From: Himantopus leucocephalus
Lineage: Eukaryota; Chordata; Aves; Charadriiformes; Recurvirostridae
Assembly: GCA_003993805.1 (NCBI GenBank)
Contig: RSEF01000012.1
Span: forward strand, 1,915,832-1,979,831
Direction: 5' to 3'
Length of the DNA stretch: 64,000 nt
The translations under genes and the position numbers were made by a program. Shown piece by piece: positions 1-9,197 of this stretch. Position 1 is the first letter of the stretch. The number at the start of each line of letters is the position of its first letter. The notes below the pieces were generated by a model that worked only from the letters and a program-made list of their open reading frames with translations, was not told the DNA's origin and made no database searches.

Positions 1-1734
1 GAGCAGTTGATAGCCGTGGCAATACCCAGTTGTGTCCCTGAGCTTTTCTTACAAGACAGAGGATCAGATTGCATAATGCAGAAAAATCCCATATTATAAA
101 GGATATCTGGCAATTGCAGTGTTGCCTCATAGACCCTGGGTATCCTGTTAGAATAGGAACCTGAAACTTGGACCCTGGGGGCCCATATCTTGAGTTAAAT
201 TTTATCTGTTTGACAGATGTTAACCCAGGTCCTCTGGGAAAGAAACTATGGATGTAACAGACAACAGAATTTGTCTTTCAAGAATTTGGAAAGCCAAATT
301 CTACACAATGAAGAGTGTTTACTATCTGCTGCTGACTCTGCCAGCAATGGACAAGCTGTTAATCGTATTGTCGCTCTGTTTCCTATGTATACACGAGAGA
401 TTATCCACTTACCACTGCTGAAACACACTTGGAGGTTGTAAATTGGAAACTTCTATATGACAGGGCAGTAACTGTGATTTCAACTGTAATAGCCCATGCA
501 AACCTGGCTTAAACTATGTGTGGTAGGCGCAGTTGAAATACAGGATGCAAAACCAGACCATATCCCGAAGGGTGTGTGAAAGAGAGCCATAGTCTGCACT
601 TGGTACAGGAGCTACAGAGGGAATACTGAAATATTTATTAATATTTCTCAGAAGTATTAAGTTACTGTGCATATCCATCTCTGCGTTGAACACATCAGGT
701 CAGTGTCTGATGTTTTTGCAAGTCCAATTTTCTGGAGTCTGGGGTTTACTGCTGATTTCCAACATGAGCTGGGAAAACGACAGTGTTTCTCTACCTCTTT
801 AAAAAAAGAATTGTCTCTGTGAACCAGCTCAAGCTGGAGTCAGCACATCAAATCCTCGTTGTTTCCATTTATATATCAGTACTCCTCACTGCATGAAATT
901 TGTGGTGTGTCTGGATGTGACCACCTGAATTTAGGCAGCACCCTCGGTGCTCCTCGGATAGCGGGAACCTGAGTCTGGGTCTGTGTTGCTCCAAAATGTT
1001 TCTTTTTCCCATCAGAAACAAAGGATGGAGCAGGATAAAACCCCTCCTGCAAACCAGGGCATGGAGCACTTCAGAGAAGCAACCTCTGCCTGTCGAAATC
1101 CTCCTCCCTTCCCAACCTGGAAGGCTTTTAACCCTTTGTGCTGGGTTCCAAACTGCCAGGGGCTCCCATCCTGCTGCTGCGCTTGCTGTGCTGGCGGGCA
1201 GGACCGAGGAGCCTTTGCATCTTTAAAGTTCTGATGAATAGTTTGTGAGGCTCTTTGTCGTGAGGTCTGCCCAGCTCCTGGCAATCTTGCCAATGTCACA
1301 CCTTTTCTGAAGTTGAAGAAGGCAAAGCGGTGCCAGCTATGAATTGCCTGGCCCGCGATTGCCCAGGTTTAGGCTATCTGGGGATGGAATCGGGGAGCGT
1401 GCGGAGGGCGTCCCTGCCTCTCCTTTGCCAGCTGTCCCTGTGACTCGCCAGAGGTCAGTTTCAACGAAGCCGAGCAGCTTTGGTTTGGATTTAGAGGAGA
1501 TGAAATTAGACTGCAGCTATCCAGAAGAGAGTGTTGCAAAATCCAGGCCTTTAAAAGTCTGGCTCAGAAACCCCGGTCATTTGGGGCTGTTTATTAATTC
1601 TGGTATTTTGAATTTTTAGCCTGTCCTCTTGTTGCGCTCACAAAAGCTCCCCAAAGTCACAGCATGTTTAAAAAAAAAAATAATCGTTGCTGTTATTATT
1701 ATTTAACATAACTGGAGATTCCCACACGCCGACC
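1..1734. other. Upstream flank, no gene recognised
   Basis: This stretch has mixed composition with short open frames only. None has a recognisable domain, and I see no paired splice sites with coding content. It ends in an A-rich then TTA-rich stretch (about 1670-1710), after which CpG density rises abruptly. I infer that it is the distal 5' flank of CACNA2D2. The neighbouring gene on this side is not visible. Confidence 0.5.
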
Positions 1735-2050
1735 TGTCCCCGGGGAGGTGGCCCCGGAGAAAAACGCGGTACCCGGCAAGCACGGCAGGGACAGGTCCGC
1801 GGCGGGTACCACCCGCCTGGAAGATGGGACGGAGCCCGCGATGTCCCCCGTCGGTCGGGGCCGGGCGGGGGGGACGCCCGCCGCCGCGGCAGTGCCCGGG
1901 GAGGCGCCTGCCTTTGCCCCCGCCGGCGGGGGACGGGGGACAGACCGGGCGGGGGGCTGACGGCGGGAGGCCGCGGCCGGGGCGCGCCCGCCCGGTGCGC
2001 GCCCGCACCTCCCCGGTGCGGACCGGTCGGGGGGGAACCGGCGGAGCGGG

Positions 2051-2060
2051 GCGCATGCGC
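2051..2060. promoter_or_regulatory. NRF1 binding site (perfect palindrome)
   Basis: GCGCATGCGC is the full palindromic consensus for nuclear respiratory factor 1. It lies about 165 bp upstream of the inferred transcription start and inside the CpG island, the usual setting for functional NRF1 sites. Occupancy is inferred. Confidence 0.65.
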
Positions 2061-2133
2061 GGCGGCGGTGGCGGCGGCGGGGCGGCGGGGGCCGGAGCGG
2101 CGCGGGGGGCCGGAGGGAGGGAGAGAGGCGGGC

Positions 2134-2141
2134 GGGCGGGG
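2134..2141 (+). promoter_or_regulatory. Proximal GC box (SP/KLF site)
   Basis: GGGCGGGG is followed by GAGGAGG purine sequence, about 75-80 bp upstream of the inferred start site. This is a common position for an SP1 element in a promoter with a weak or absent TATA box. Further copies are at 1863-1870 and 1947-1954. Confidence 0.55.
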
Positions 2142-2182
2142 AGGAGGAGGCTGGGCCGGGCCGGGCCGGCTGCCTGCCCGCC

Positions 2183-2219
2183 TATTTGAGGGAAAGTAGC
2201 GGTTGGCGGGCGCTCAGTG
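2183..2219 (+). promoter_or_regulatory. CACNA2D2: Candidate core promoter: TATA-like box plus initiator
   Basis: TATTTGAG at 2183-2190 is the only AT-rich octamer in a very GC-rich stretch. TCAGTG, with its A at 2216, resembles an initiator and lies about 32 bp downstream of the TATA-like element, the expected spacing. Between them, TTGGCGGG (2203-2210) resembles an E2F half site. If A2216 is +1, the 5' UTR before the first coding ATG is 199 nt. CpG-island promoters often start at many positions, so a single start is an inference. Confidence 0.4.
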
Positions 2220-2342
2220 CCGGCCGCCGCGGAGAGGCAGCGGGCAGAGCGGCCGCCGGTGGGTGCCCGCTAGCCGGTGCGGCGCTGCCCACCATCCCCC
2301 CCTCCCTCCCCCTCCGCCCCNTGCCGCGCTCGTCGCACGAGT

Positions 2343-2361
2343 GGCGGCGGGGGGAGCCGCC
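2343..2361 (+). other. GC stem-loop in the inferred 5' UTR
   Basis: GGCGGC (2343-2348) pairs perfectly with GCCGCC (2356-2361) across a purine loop of six G and one A. If transcription starts near 2216, this all-GC stem lies 54-72 nt before the main start codon. It could slow ribosome scanning, and the G-run loop could instead join a quadruplex. Structure is inferred from complementarity only. Confidence 0.4.
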
Positions 2362-2406
2362 CCGCGGGGCCGCCGCCGCCTCTGCCCCTTCCCCGCCGCG
2401 CCGTTA

Positions 2407-2539
2407 ATGGAAACATGGCGATGGCGGCTCCGACCGGCAGCGCGGCGCCCGTCGCCCCGGCCCTCTGCGGCCACCTGGCCCTGCTGCTGCTCCTCGCCGC
2501 CCCCGCCGCCCACGGCTACAGCTTCCCCCAGCAGCACAC
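2407..2539 (+). other. Overlapping upstream ORF, first-exon part
   Basis: An ATG at 2407 lies eight bases before the main start and in a different frame. It is the only ATG that can be read between 2216 and the main start; an N at 2321 could hide another. Reading on through exon 1 and across the splice to exon 2, the frame ends at TGA 25690-25692, giving about 59 codons that fully overlap the main start. Its context is weak at -3 (T) with G at +4, whereas the main ATG has A at -3 and G at +4. Leaky scanning to the main start is therefore expected. The uORF peptide itself has no recognisable feature. Confidence 0.4.
2415..2539 (+). CDS. CACNA2D2: CACNA2D2 coding exon 1 (signal peptide, partial gene)
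   Basis: First coding exon of the alpha2delta-2 subunit, an extracellular, membrane-anchored protein that raises surface delivery and modulates gating of voltage-gated calcium channels; it is a gabapentinoid-binding subunit in mammals. The 41 complete codons start MAMAAP, followed by a leucine-rich hydrophobic core (about residues 17-31), a small-residue cleavage region ending AAHG, and the predicted mature start YSFPQQH. That start, with the T completed by exon 2, matches alpha2delta-2 and not the alpha2delta-1, -3 or -4 paralogues. The start was chosen because it is the first in-frame ATG after an in-frame TAG at 2271-2273 and has A at -3 and G at +4; a second in-frame ATG lies at 2421. From memory, the human leader is longer, so this one looks short. 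The exon ends in phase 2 at a GTAAGT donor (2540-2545). The 5' UTR part of the exon is not delimited. Confidence 0.93.
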
Positions 2540-2567
2540 GTAAGTGCCGCCGCCCCGGCCGGGACAT

Positions 2568-2620
2568 CCCCCCCCCCCCCCCCCCCCNNNNNNNNNNNCC
2601 GGGCCCCCCCCCCCCCCCCC
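2568..2620. other. Poly-C tracts flanking an assembly gap
   Basis: A run of 20 C (2568-2587), 11 N (2588-2598), CCGGG, then 17 C (2604-2620) lies 28-80 bp inside intron 1. The N run probably replaces C-rich sequence that could not be resolved, so its true length is unknown. It does not touch the coding exon. Single Ns at 2321, 20115 and 54761 are also beside GC-rich or homopolymer sequence and look like base-calling ambiguities. Confidence 0.85.
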
Positions 2621-2990
2621 GCCCCGTCCCCCTCCCGCCCCGCGGCTCGGCCCGGCGCGGTGGCGCATCGCGGGGCCGCCCCGGGGCCTGCCGGCGCCGC
2701 GCGGGGGAGCGGCAGCGGCGGGCGCCGCCGGTGCCGGTGCCGGTGTCCGCGGCCGTGCTGTGCCGTGCGGCGCCGCGCTGGATGCGGTCGGGCGCGGGGG
2801 CGGGGGGGGGAGGTCTCCGCCAGCTCCCTGCCGGCCGCCGGAGCGGCGGGGCGAGAAACGGACCCAAAGTTGCTGCAAAGCACAAACTTCCCCGGCGGGT
2901 GCCGGTGTGCAGGGCGGCTACCGAAGCGTTAATGTGGCGAGCGTGGCGGGGAGGGGGGGATAGACGAAAGAGGACTTCTTCCCCCCCCTC

Positions 2991-5900
2991 CTGTTTCAAG
3001 CACACAATATGGTACCCACAACCGGCCGTACCCGCCGGAGTTCGGGCACGAACTAGTGATAGATGGATAGTTCCCCAGGCTATCCGAGCTGGCGGGTCGT
3101 CCTCTGCCTCCCTCTGGACCGGCAGAAATGGGCTGTAATCTATTGAAAGAGAAAGTCGGCAAGCAGCTCATTTGGGTGAGGGGGTGGGGGGGACTGGAGA
3201 GTCGCTGCGGGAAGGATATAAATAGATTTTTTAATTTTTTTTTTTTTTTTAAGAAAGCGAGTGTTTTGGAAGTTAATGTTTGGGAATATTTGCTAACACA
3301 TTCGGCTCTCTTGCATACCGTGATAACCCCGAAGCCCTGTCGTCCCGTCGCCCCCCCCCCCGCACACAGCCATGCGAAATCTTGCCAAGATGTGTTTTAA
3401 GAGGCTGTCATCTCCGTTATGAAATGCTGAGGTTTGTTGACACAAAACTGAAAAAAAAAAAATAAAAATCCAGACGATTCAAAGTAAAGGCTGACACTGT
3501 GTCCTTACAGTCTGCGTTTCTGAAGGTGGGAGAAAGATTTCAATGACATAGAGTTAATAATAGCAGTGTTGCCCTTAACTTTGTGCTGCCCCAGTGGATG
3601 TGCACTGCTTTATGTCACAATTTTCTTGTCAGTTTTGATTTGCTTAAGAATAGAAATACATTATATATATATGTCATAGGAAGTATTTCTGAAAGCCTTT
3701 TAGATTAACATCTTTGATCTCAAAGTACATTTTTACAGGCATGTAGTCGGGCCTTCTGAAAAGAAGGCTTATCAGCAGAAGAAACGGCGTTGTTTATTTG
3801 GGAGAGCTGTAGCTTACAGTGTTAATATCTGGCTTCACCGAAGGCATGGTTGTTTGCACTCCGTGTTTATTCCCATTCAAACAGACTCTTTCTGCATTCT
3901 TTTGGGTCTTGTATCCGTATTTCTAAATATCTTTGACCTTTGGGAGCCGATGGGTTCCCTTTTCTTGCTGTCACGTAAACGCAGGAATTCATCAGAATAA
4001 GACCCTGAGAAATGTCTACCTACAGGGGGAGGAGAGGAAAGGGAACGTGCCAGTTCTCGTCCAAGTGCCACAGCCTTATGGCCTGATCCAGCGTTGCTCT
4101 CACATGAATAATCTTTACTTCCACGAGAATCCCTGGAGAAGTGAAAGGCATTATGTACGTGGCGAAGCACAGATAAAGTTTGTGGAACGTTTTTGATATT
4201 TCAGCAGCTTTTCAGGGGTTGTAAGTTGTTGCTTTCTCCTCTTAAATTTGCAACGCAGAATCATATTATAGAATAAATCTCTTCTGGGTACCAGTTTACA
4301 AGTCAGAACTGTATTTTCTTTCTAACTGCAGAAAGTTTTATAAGAAGGTTCCTATACCAGGAGAGACATACTTAAGAGAGGCGTATAATTTGTAAATAAT
4401 GCATTGGCCTTCCCTCACCCAGACTGATTATTATCTATATTGTTCTAATAAACTGTGCCAGCTTTTTAGCTAAAGCATTTTTTATTCCAGATAATTTGGT
4501 GGGGTTTACGAGGATAGCTTTCATTTGCTCTGTGCTCTTTTATCAGTGGTCTTACCAGGGTGGGCCTGATCCTGTACTGAGAGAGGCAAGATGGGTACAA
4601 ATTGAACCCAATGGCAAAGATTGATAACTTCTTGCAAACGTGAAGGAATGGTCTTGGAAAGGCCACTAATTCTGTGCGTGCCTCTGGTGGGAAGTAATGC
4701 TGTCTGGCTGCATCTGGAGAAGGAGCACAGAAGGGCGACAAGACCTCAGCCTGACCTGGTATCTTCTTCCGTGTTTTATTCCCCTTATGACCTGTTTTGT
4801 GAACCCAGAGAAGAGTCATGAATGGATATTTGAGGATGATGCACAATTGCTGGGCAGTAGGTTAATGCTGTAACATGTGGGCTGAAATGCCTCGCAAGCT
4901 CTGCCCTAGGGCTGCTGTGATTGTTTCTCGACGAGGAAGTATTTAATGGGAGTAAAGAGTGCAATGGTAGCTGGCACCAAGGCTTGAACAACACTCTTTA
5001 ATTGACGGTTCACCCCTCAGCAGCTCCCTGACTGCACCCTCCTTGTTTTCAAAGATGTTTTTGGAAGGTTTGTGGGTCAGAAGCTGAGTGGAGCTGAAGA
5101 GATGGGCTGTTAAATTCTTCCTGTTACGAGCCAATTTTCTCCTGCTTTGGACAATGCATCCTTGTAACAACAGCAAATGATTTGGAGCATTGATTAGAAA
5201 CCTTGTTTGTCTTTGGATCCGTAAATCACTTAAGTCATCTTTCACTATAGGACTCTCAAAAATGAGGCTGCTTTTTTAAGCAGCCTCAGAACTGTTTCAT
5301 TCTGACACGCAGCAGGCTGACTGATTAGGATATTTTGCCTAAAGGGGGGGAAAAGAAGAAAATAATGAACAATTTTTTTTTAATTTTGGTTTTTTTTTTG
5401 GTTACAATTGTATTAATTATCATCAGTGATTCTGTGTGTTGATTCTTGGTTCCGTCCCTGATAAATCGCTGGTGTTCCACATTATCTCTCTCTTCCCGGG
5501 TAGCATGGTTTTAATCATCTTATGCTGAGCTAAGGAAGGCTCGGCTCAGCCAGTTGTCCAAAGGGGAATTTCTCATTGAGATTTAAAAAGCAAAATCCCA
5601 GATTGGAACAAGCCCATTGGGGCGGGCGCGTTAGGTGATGCCCACTGACTGACAAGGCTCCTTTTAGGAATGGTCACGTACAAGAATGCGCATCTGTGTG
5701 GTCAATGGGATTAATGGCTGCGGAAAGAAAGGCTATTGGTTGCAGTTAATTTTTTTTTATTATTTTTTTATTTTAATAGTACACAGAGGTATTCCTGTGG
5801 CAGCGCAGTAAAAACCACTGTTTGAATTTCTGAGAGATTTGGTATTAGATGACTGAAAGCCTGGTCAATCGGGGCAGTCCTGCACCTGTAGTGCCGTCGC

Positions 5901-8900
5901 CTCCTGTTAGTGGGGATTTTGTGCGTGTGAGTGCTGGAGAATGTGGCTGCCAGCGCTGCCGCCCAGGAGCAGAACAAACCCTCTCCTCACTTTGCAGAAA
6001 GGCTTTTTGTCACTTGGACTTGAAAGAAAATTGCCATCTGCTAGAGGGTGGCGAGCCATTTGCTTCTTGTGAGGAAGCAGGTGTGCACAGAATTGCTGCG
6101 CGTCCGCTGGGGAGGCTTGGCTTCATCGCTGCTCTGCAGGGCATCTCTGACCAGCCAGCCAGAGGAGAAAAGGATGTCCGCAGGGGAAAGTGCCAGCCTG
6201 GGGACCAGGGTCTGGTCCTGCCTCTCTGGCATGAGATTTAGCACTTGTCGGATGCAGGCAGTAGTTTTGAGCAGCAAGCTGGAGGTGTTACCAGTGTTCC
6301 TGTGCGACAGTGAGCAGGGGAGGCTCCTGCTGAGAGCAGTAAGGCCTCATAGGTGCCCATCACCACTGGAAGGTGGTCTTGAGGCTGCCTCTACCAAATG
6401 AATTGCTTCCTTCTTGAAGGTTTTGATTTATACTTGTGTTATTTCACCCCAGTTGAGGTTAATGATGCTGGTAGTGATGGCACATCTGGGCTAGGAGGGC
6501 TTGAACTAAATAACTCTATTAGGACTGGATGCTTTAGGGTTTGCGGGATGCCACGTAGAGGAAGCTCCTTCTCTTGTTCTACTGCCTACCTGCTGTTCAG
6601 TCAGAAAATCTCTTCCAATTATGGTTTTGATGCTTGGGAAGGGAGCTTGTCTAGAAAGGCTCAGAGAAGAAGTGGGGAGATGGCCCTGCTTGTCTTCTGC
6701 TGCACTCGACTGAGCAGAGAGACAGCTCCCTGGGAGGGCAATCTACCCCAGCGAGTGACTGACAGGTAACATCGCTCTGCCCCTGCGAGGGCTGAGCAGC
6801 CTTTGTGAGAACTGGTACCCAGTGGAGGCACAAACACCCAGTGTCCCCGCAACAGCCCCATGTGGGCTGTGCGTCAGTGGCGAAATCCGCTTTGGGGTGT
6901 GCAGAGGCACCCTGAACTGCCCAGAGGTAAAAGAACAGCCCCAGGGAGAGGACTGAATGTTTTTTAAAAGCCATTTGCAATATTTCTTTGGCACTTTATT
7001 TTTTTTTTTTCTCCATACCTATTACCGTTCCTGAATGCTTCCTGCTCAGGTCTCACATGGGGAAAGGGCAAGCATCACAGAGCAGGGCATGACTGCTTTC
7101 TTGCCTGTCCTGGCGACACCTCAACCCCATACCCTGCCTGCAGTGATCCCCTTCAAGAATGTGGTTTCAGGAGGTTGAGTTTTTCAACTGTATACATTGA
7201 AAAATTGTTAATTTAAATTCTCTTGGGAGGGCGTGTGAGTTCCCACTGAAATCAATAAGGCTCCTGCACATAGACCTGAGGGTAGACATGGACTCGTGCT
7301 TGGTGTTTGACAGGTGTAGTTCAGAGCATCATTGTAAAGAAGCTTTGTGTGTGTTGCATGCATGTGTGCAGTAGTCCCTTAAAAGCTGAAGGTGGTTACA
7401 CAGGGTCTAAATGGAAACCTGAAAATTTATCCTTGAACGAGCTTCCTGGTGTTTGGCTTCAAAAGCCATCAGAAAGGCTCTCAAGGGCTTAAGTGCTAGG
7501 GCATCTGCACACTGGAACATTGTACATGTGCACAAACCGTACGATTTAGACAATGCTTTTTTTCAGCCAATGAAATACTCAAGTGGGATGAAATAAAAGA
7601 AGAAGTCATTACCAAGCAAAATACTTGAGTGAAATATTCAGCAAGAAAGGACAGTATCTGAATGTTTCGATATTTACTTTTCCAGGAGCCTCTTGAAAGC
7701 GAAATATGTTTTGTTAGCAAAATTATTTTTTCCTCTCTGGTGTGCTGGTAGTACTTTGTTTTAGAGCTGTTCCTGTAATCTAGCCTTCACCCTCAAGTTT
7801 ATTATTGCTGGATTGCATGGGGAATGGGGTTATACAAACTGTTGTTACTGGAGAGTTGGTTTGTATCAACAAGCTATTGACATGGTTTTCTTTAGGCTGA
7901 ATCATTTGATCTTTCAGAGAATGCACGTGGATTTTCTTCATAACTTTGACACTCGTCCTACGACCCTTCCAGTTCTGTCTCAGCTGTTATCTTTTTGGTC
8001 ATAAATATAATAAGAAATAAAAGATATTTACCCAAAGCAAAGGATTAATTCTGCAGCTGTAAAGCAGAGTGTTTCTCGCATTGACTGATGCACGAGTGAT
8101 CAGGATATTTAACCAGATCAGCTTGCGACGGGTGAAAGGGCTGCTGGGCAAGAGACACAGGGATCTGAATGGCAGTCAGGCCAGACAAAGGTTGCACGCT
8201 CTGTGGTTTCTGTATCTATTCATTAACTCTGCGCAAGGTCGTTATTCTTGCCTGTGATTAGGCTACCACGCCGCCTCCTCCTGGGAAGCCGCTTCTCAGT
8301 CTGGCGGGGACAGCGCAGGAGCTGCTGTACAGCACACCTTCTCACAGGACCTTGTGAGACTGCCTTTCAGGAGAACCAGCATCAGGCCTCCTCCCCTCGT
8401 TTCTAGTTGAGGCTGAGAACTCCAGAGGAGGTAATTGCTGATAGCAATCAGATTGGGTGCTAAATAGGGATATAAACCATTTAGTGCAATAGCTCTGCTG
8501 ATGATAAAGCCTTGGGCGCAGTTGCCAAAACAGAAGTTGGGTTTGCATATCTCTAATGAGCCAAGTGCCTTTGTGCAGTAACACCACTGAAGTGCGTGGA
8601 GTTAAACCCAAGAAGTACGGGATGCAACGTGATTTCTAGCTCCAATTTGTGTCAAAAGTCCCTGAACTTCTTGCAGTGAAAAGGAGACCTTTAAACAGAA
8701 CAAATCTCCTCCCCCCCCCGCATCGTGTTCCTTCTTTCATTGCCCACAAAGGGTGGGAATGGAGCTGCTCTTCCCATGGGCGAGACCGGAGCTACTTTTG
8801 CACCGGTGGGTATCTGTTATGAATCCACCGAAGAACACAGACTTTGGATTTCCTTGGGTTCTGCTGGTGCCAAAACTGTTCTGCTACCCTGTCTCTGCTG

Positions 8901-9156
8901 ACACTTGGGGAATTTGTGAATCAATATGGGTTGTGCCTACAGTGAGTATGTGTATCACTGTGATAGAAAACCCAGAGTGATGGATTACAAAAGGCACGTT
9001 CATTTACCTGACAAAGGTTGTCTATCTTGAATTATTTATGAGGCTTCACAGCGTGCTAGTAAATTTTGTAAAAGCAATGGAGTCCTGGTAATGTGAGCCT
9101 CTTCACTGCAGCTTCCGTAGTAGAGTTTTGCTGAGAAGGTACAGGAGGTGGGGGAT
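2991..9156 (+). other. Intron 1, proximal part, no gene seen
   Basis: This stretch has no coding exon with family similarity. It contains a poly-T run (3237-3251), scattered A/T homopolymers and a short perfect hairpin at 5263-5288. Near 5615-5625 an inverted CCAAT (ATTGG) lies directly beside a GC box (GGGCGGGCGCG), a promoter-like pair without other support. Confidence 0.5.
5263..5288 (+). repeat. Perfect 11-bp inverted repeat (hairpin)
   Basis: TGAGGCTGCTT (5263-5273) is followed by TTTT and its exact reverse complement AAGCAGCCTCA (5278-5288). The RNA could form an 11-bp stem with a four-base loop. It is too short for a microRNA precursor, and no run of U follows that would make it a Pol III transcript. 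No function is assigned. Confidence 0.6.
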
Positions 9157-9197
9157 GGAGGAGGAGGAGGAGGAGGAGAAGGAGGAAGAAGAAGAAA
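9157..9197 (+). repeat. GGA/GAA purine microsatellite
   Basis: A pure purine run of 41 nt, mostly GGA units turning into GAA at the 3' end. On the + strand it can be read as a polyglutamate frame, which is an artefact of the repeat. GGA repeats can form G-quadruplex or triplex structures. It lies in intron 1. Confidence 0.9.

Larger units (their letters stand above)
1735..2990 (+). promoter_or_regulatory. CACNA2D2: CpG island promoter of CACNA2D2
   Basis: G+C and CpG frequency are very high from about 1735 to about 2990, against AT-richer DNA on both sides. The island covers the inferred promoter, 5' UTR, coding exon 1 and the first few hundred bases of intron 1, the usual arrangement for a vertebrate CpG-island gene. 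Visible elements are GC boxes (GGGCGGGG) at 1863-1870, 1947-1954 and 2134-2141, a perfect NRF1 palindrome at 2051-2060, and a YY1-like ATGGCGGC at 2421-2428, just after the start codon. The edges are judged by eye. Long open frames on both strands here reflect the lack of stop codons in GC-rich DNA, not extra proteins. Confidence 0.9.

Noticed and set aside
1687..2199. Long + strand open frame rich in Gly, Arg and Pro
   Set aside because: It lies in the CpG island, where stop codons are rare. Composition is pure GC bias, with no domain and no link to the known gene.
2277..2414. Upstream in-frame GTG extension of CACNA2D2
   Set aside because: GTG is not a usual start in vertebrates. The first in-frame ATG is at 2415, and an in-frame stop lies at 2271.
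2203..3138. 311-codon + frame and overlapping 263-codon minus frame across exon 1
   Set aside because: Both are GC-bias artefacts crossing a real splice donor and an N gap. The alpha2delta-2 frame is the one supported by homology.
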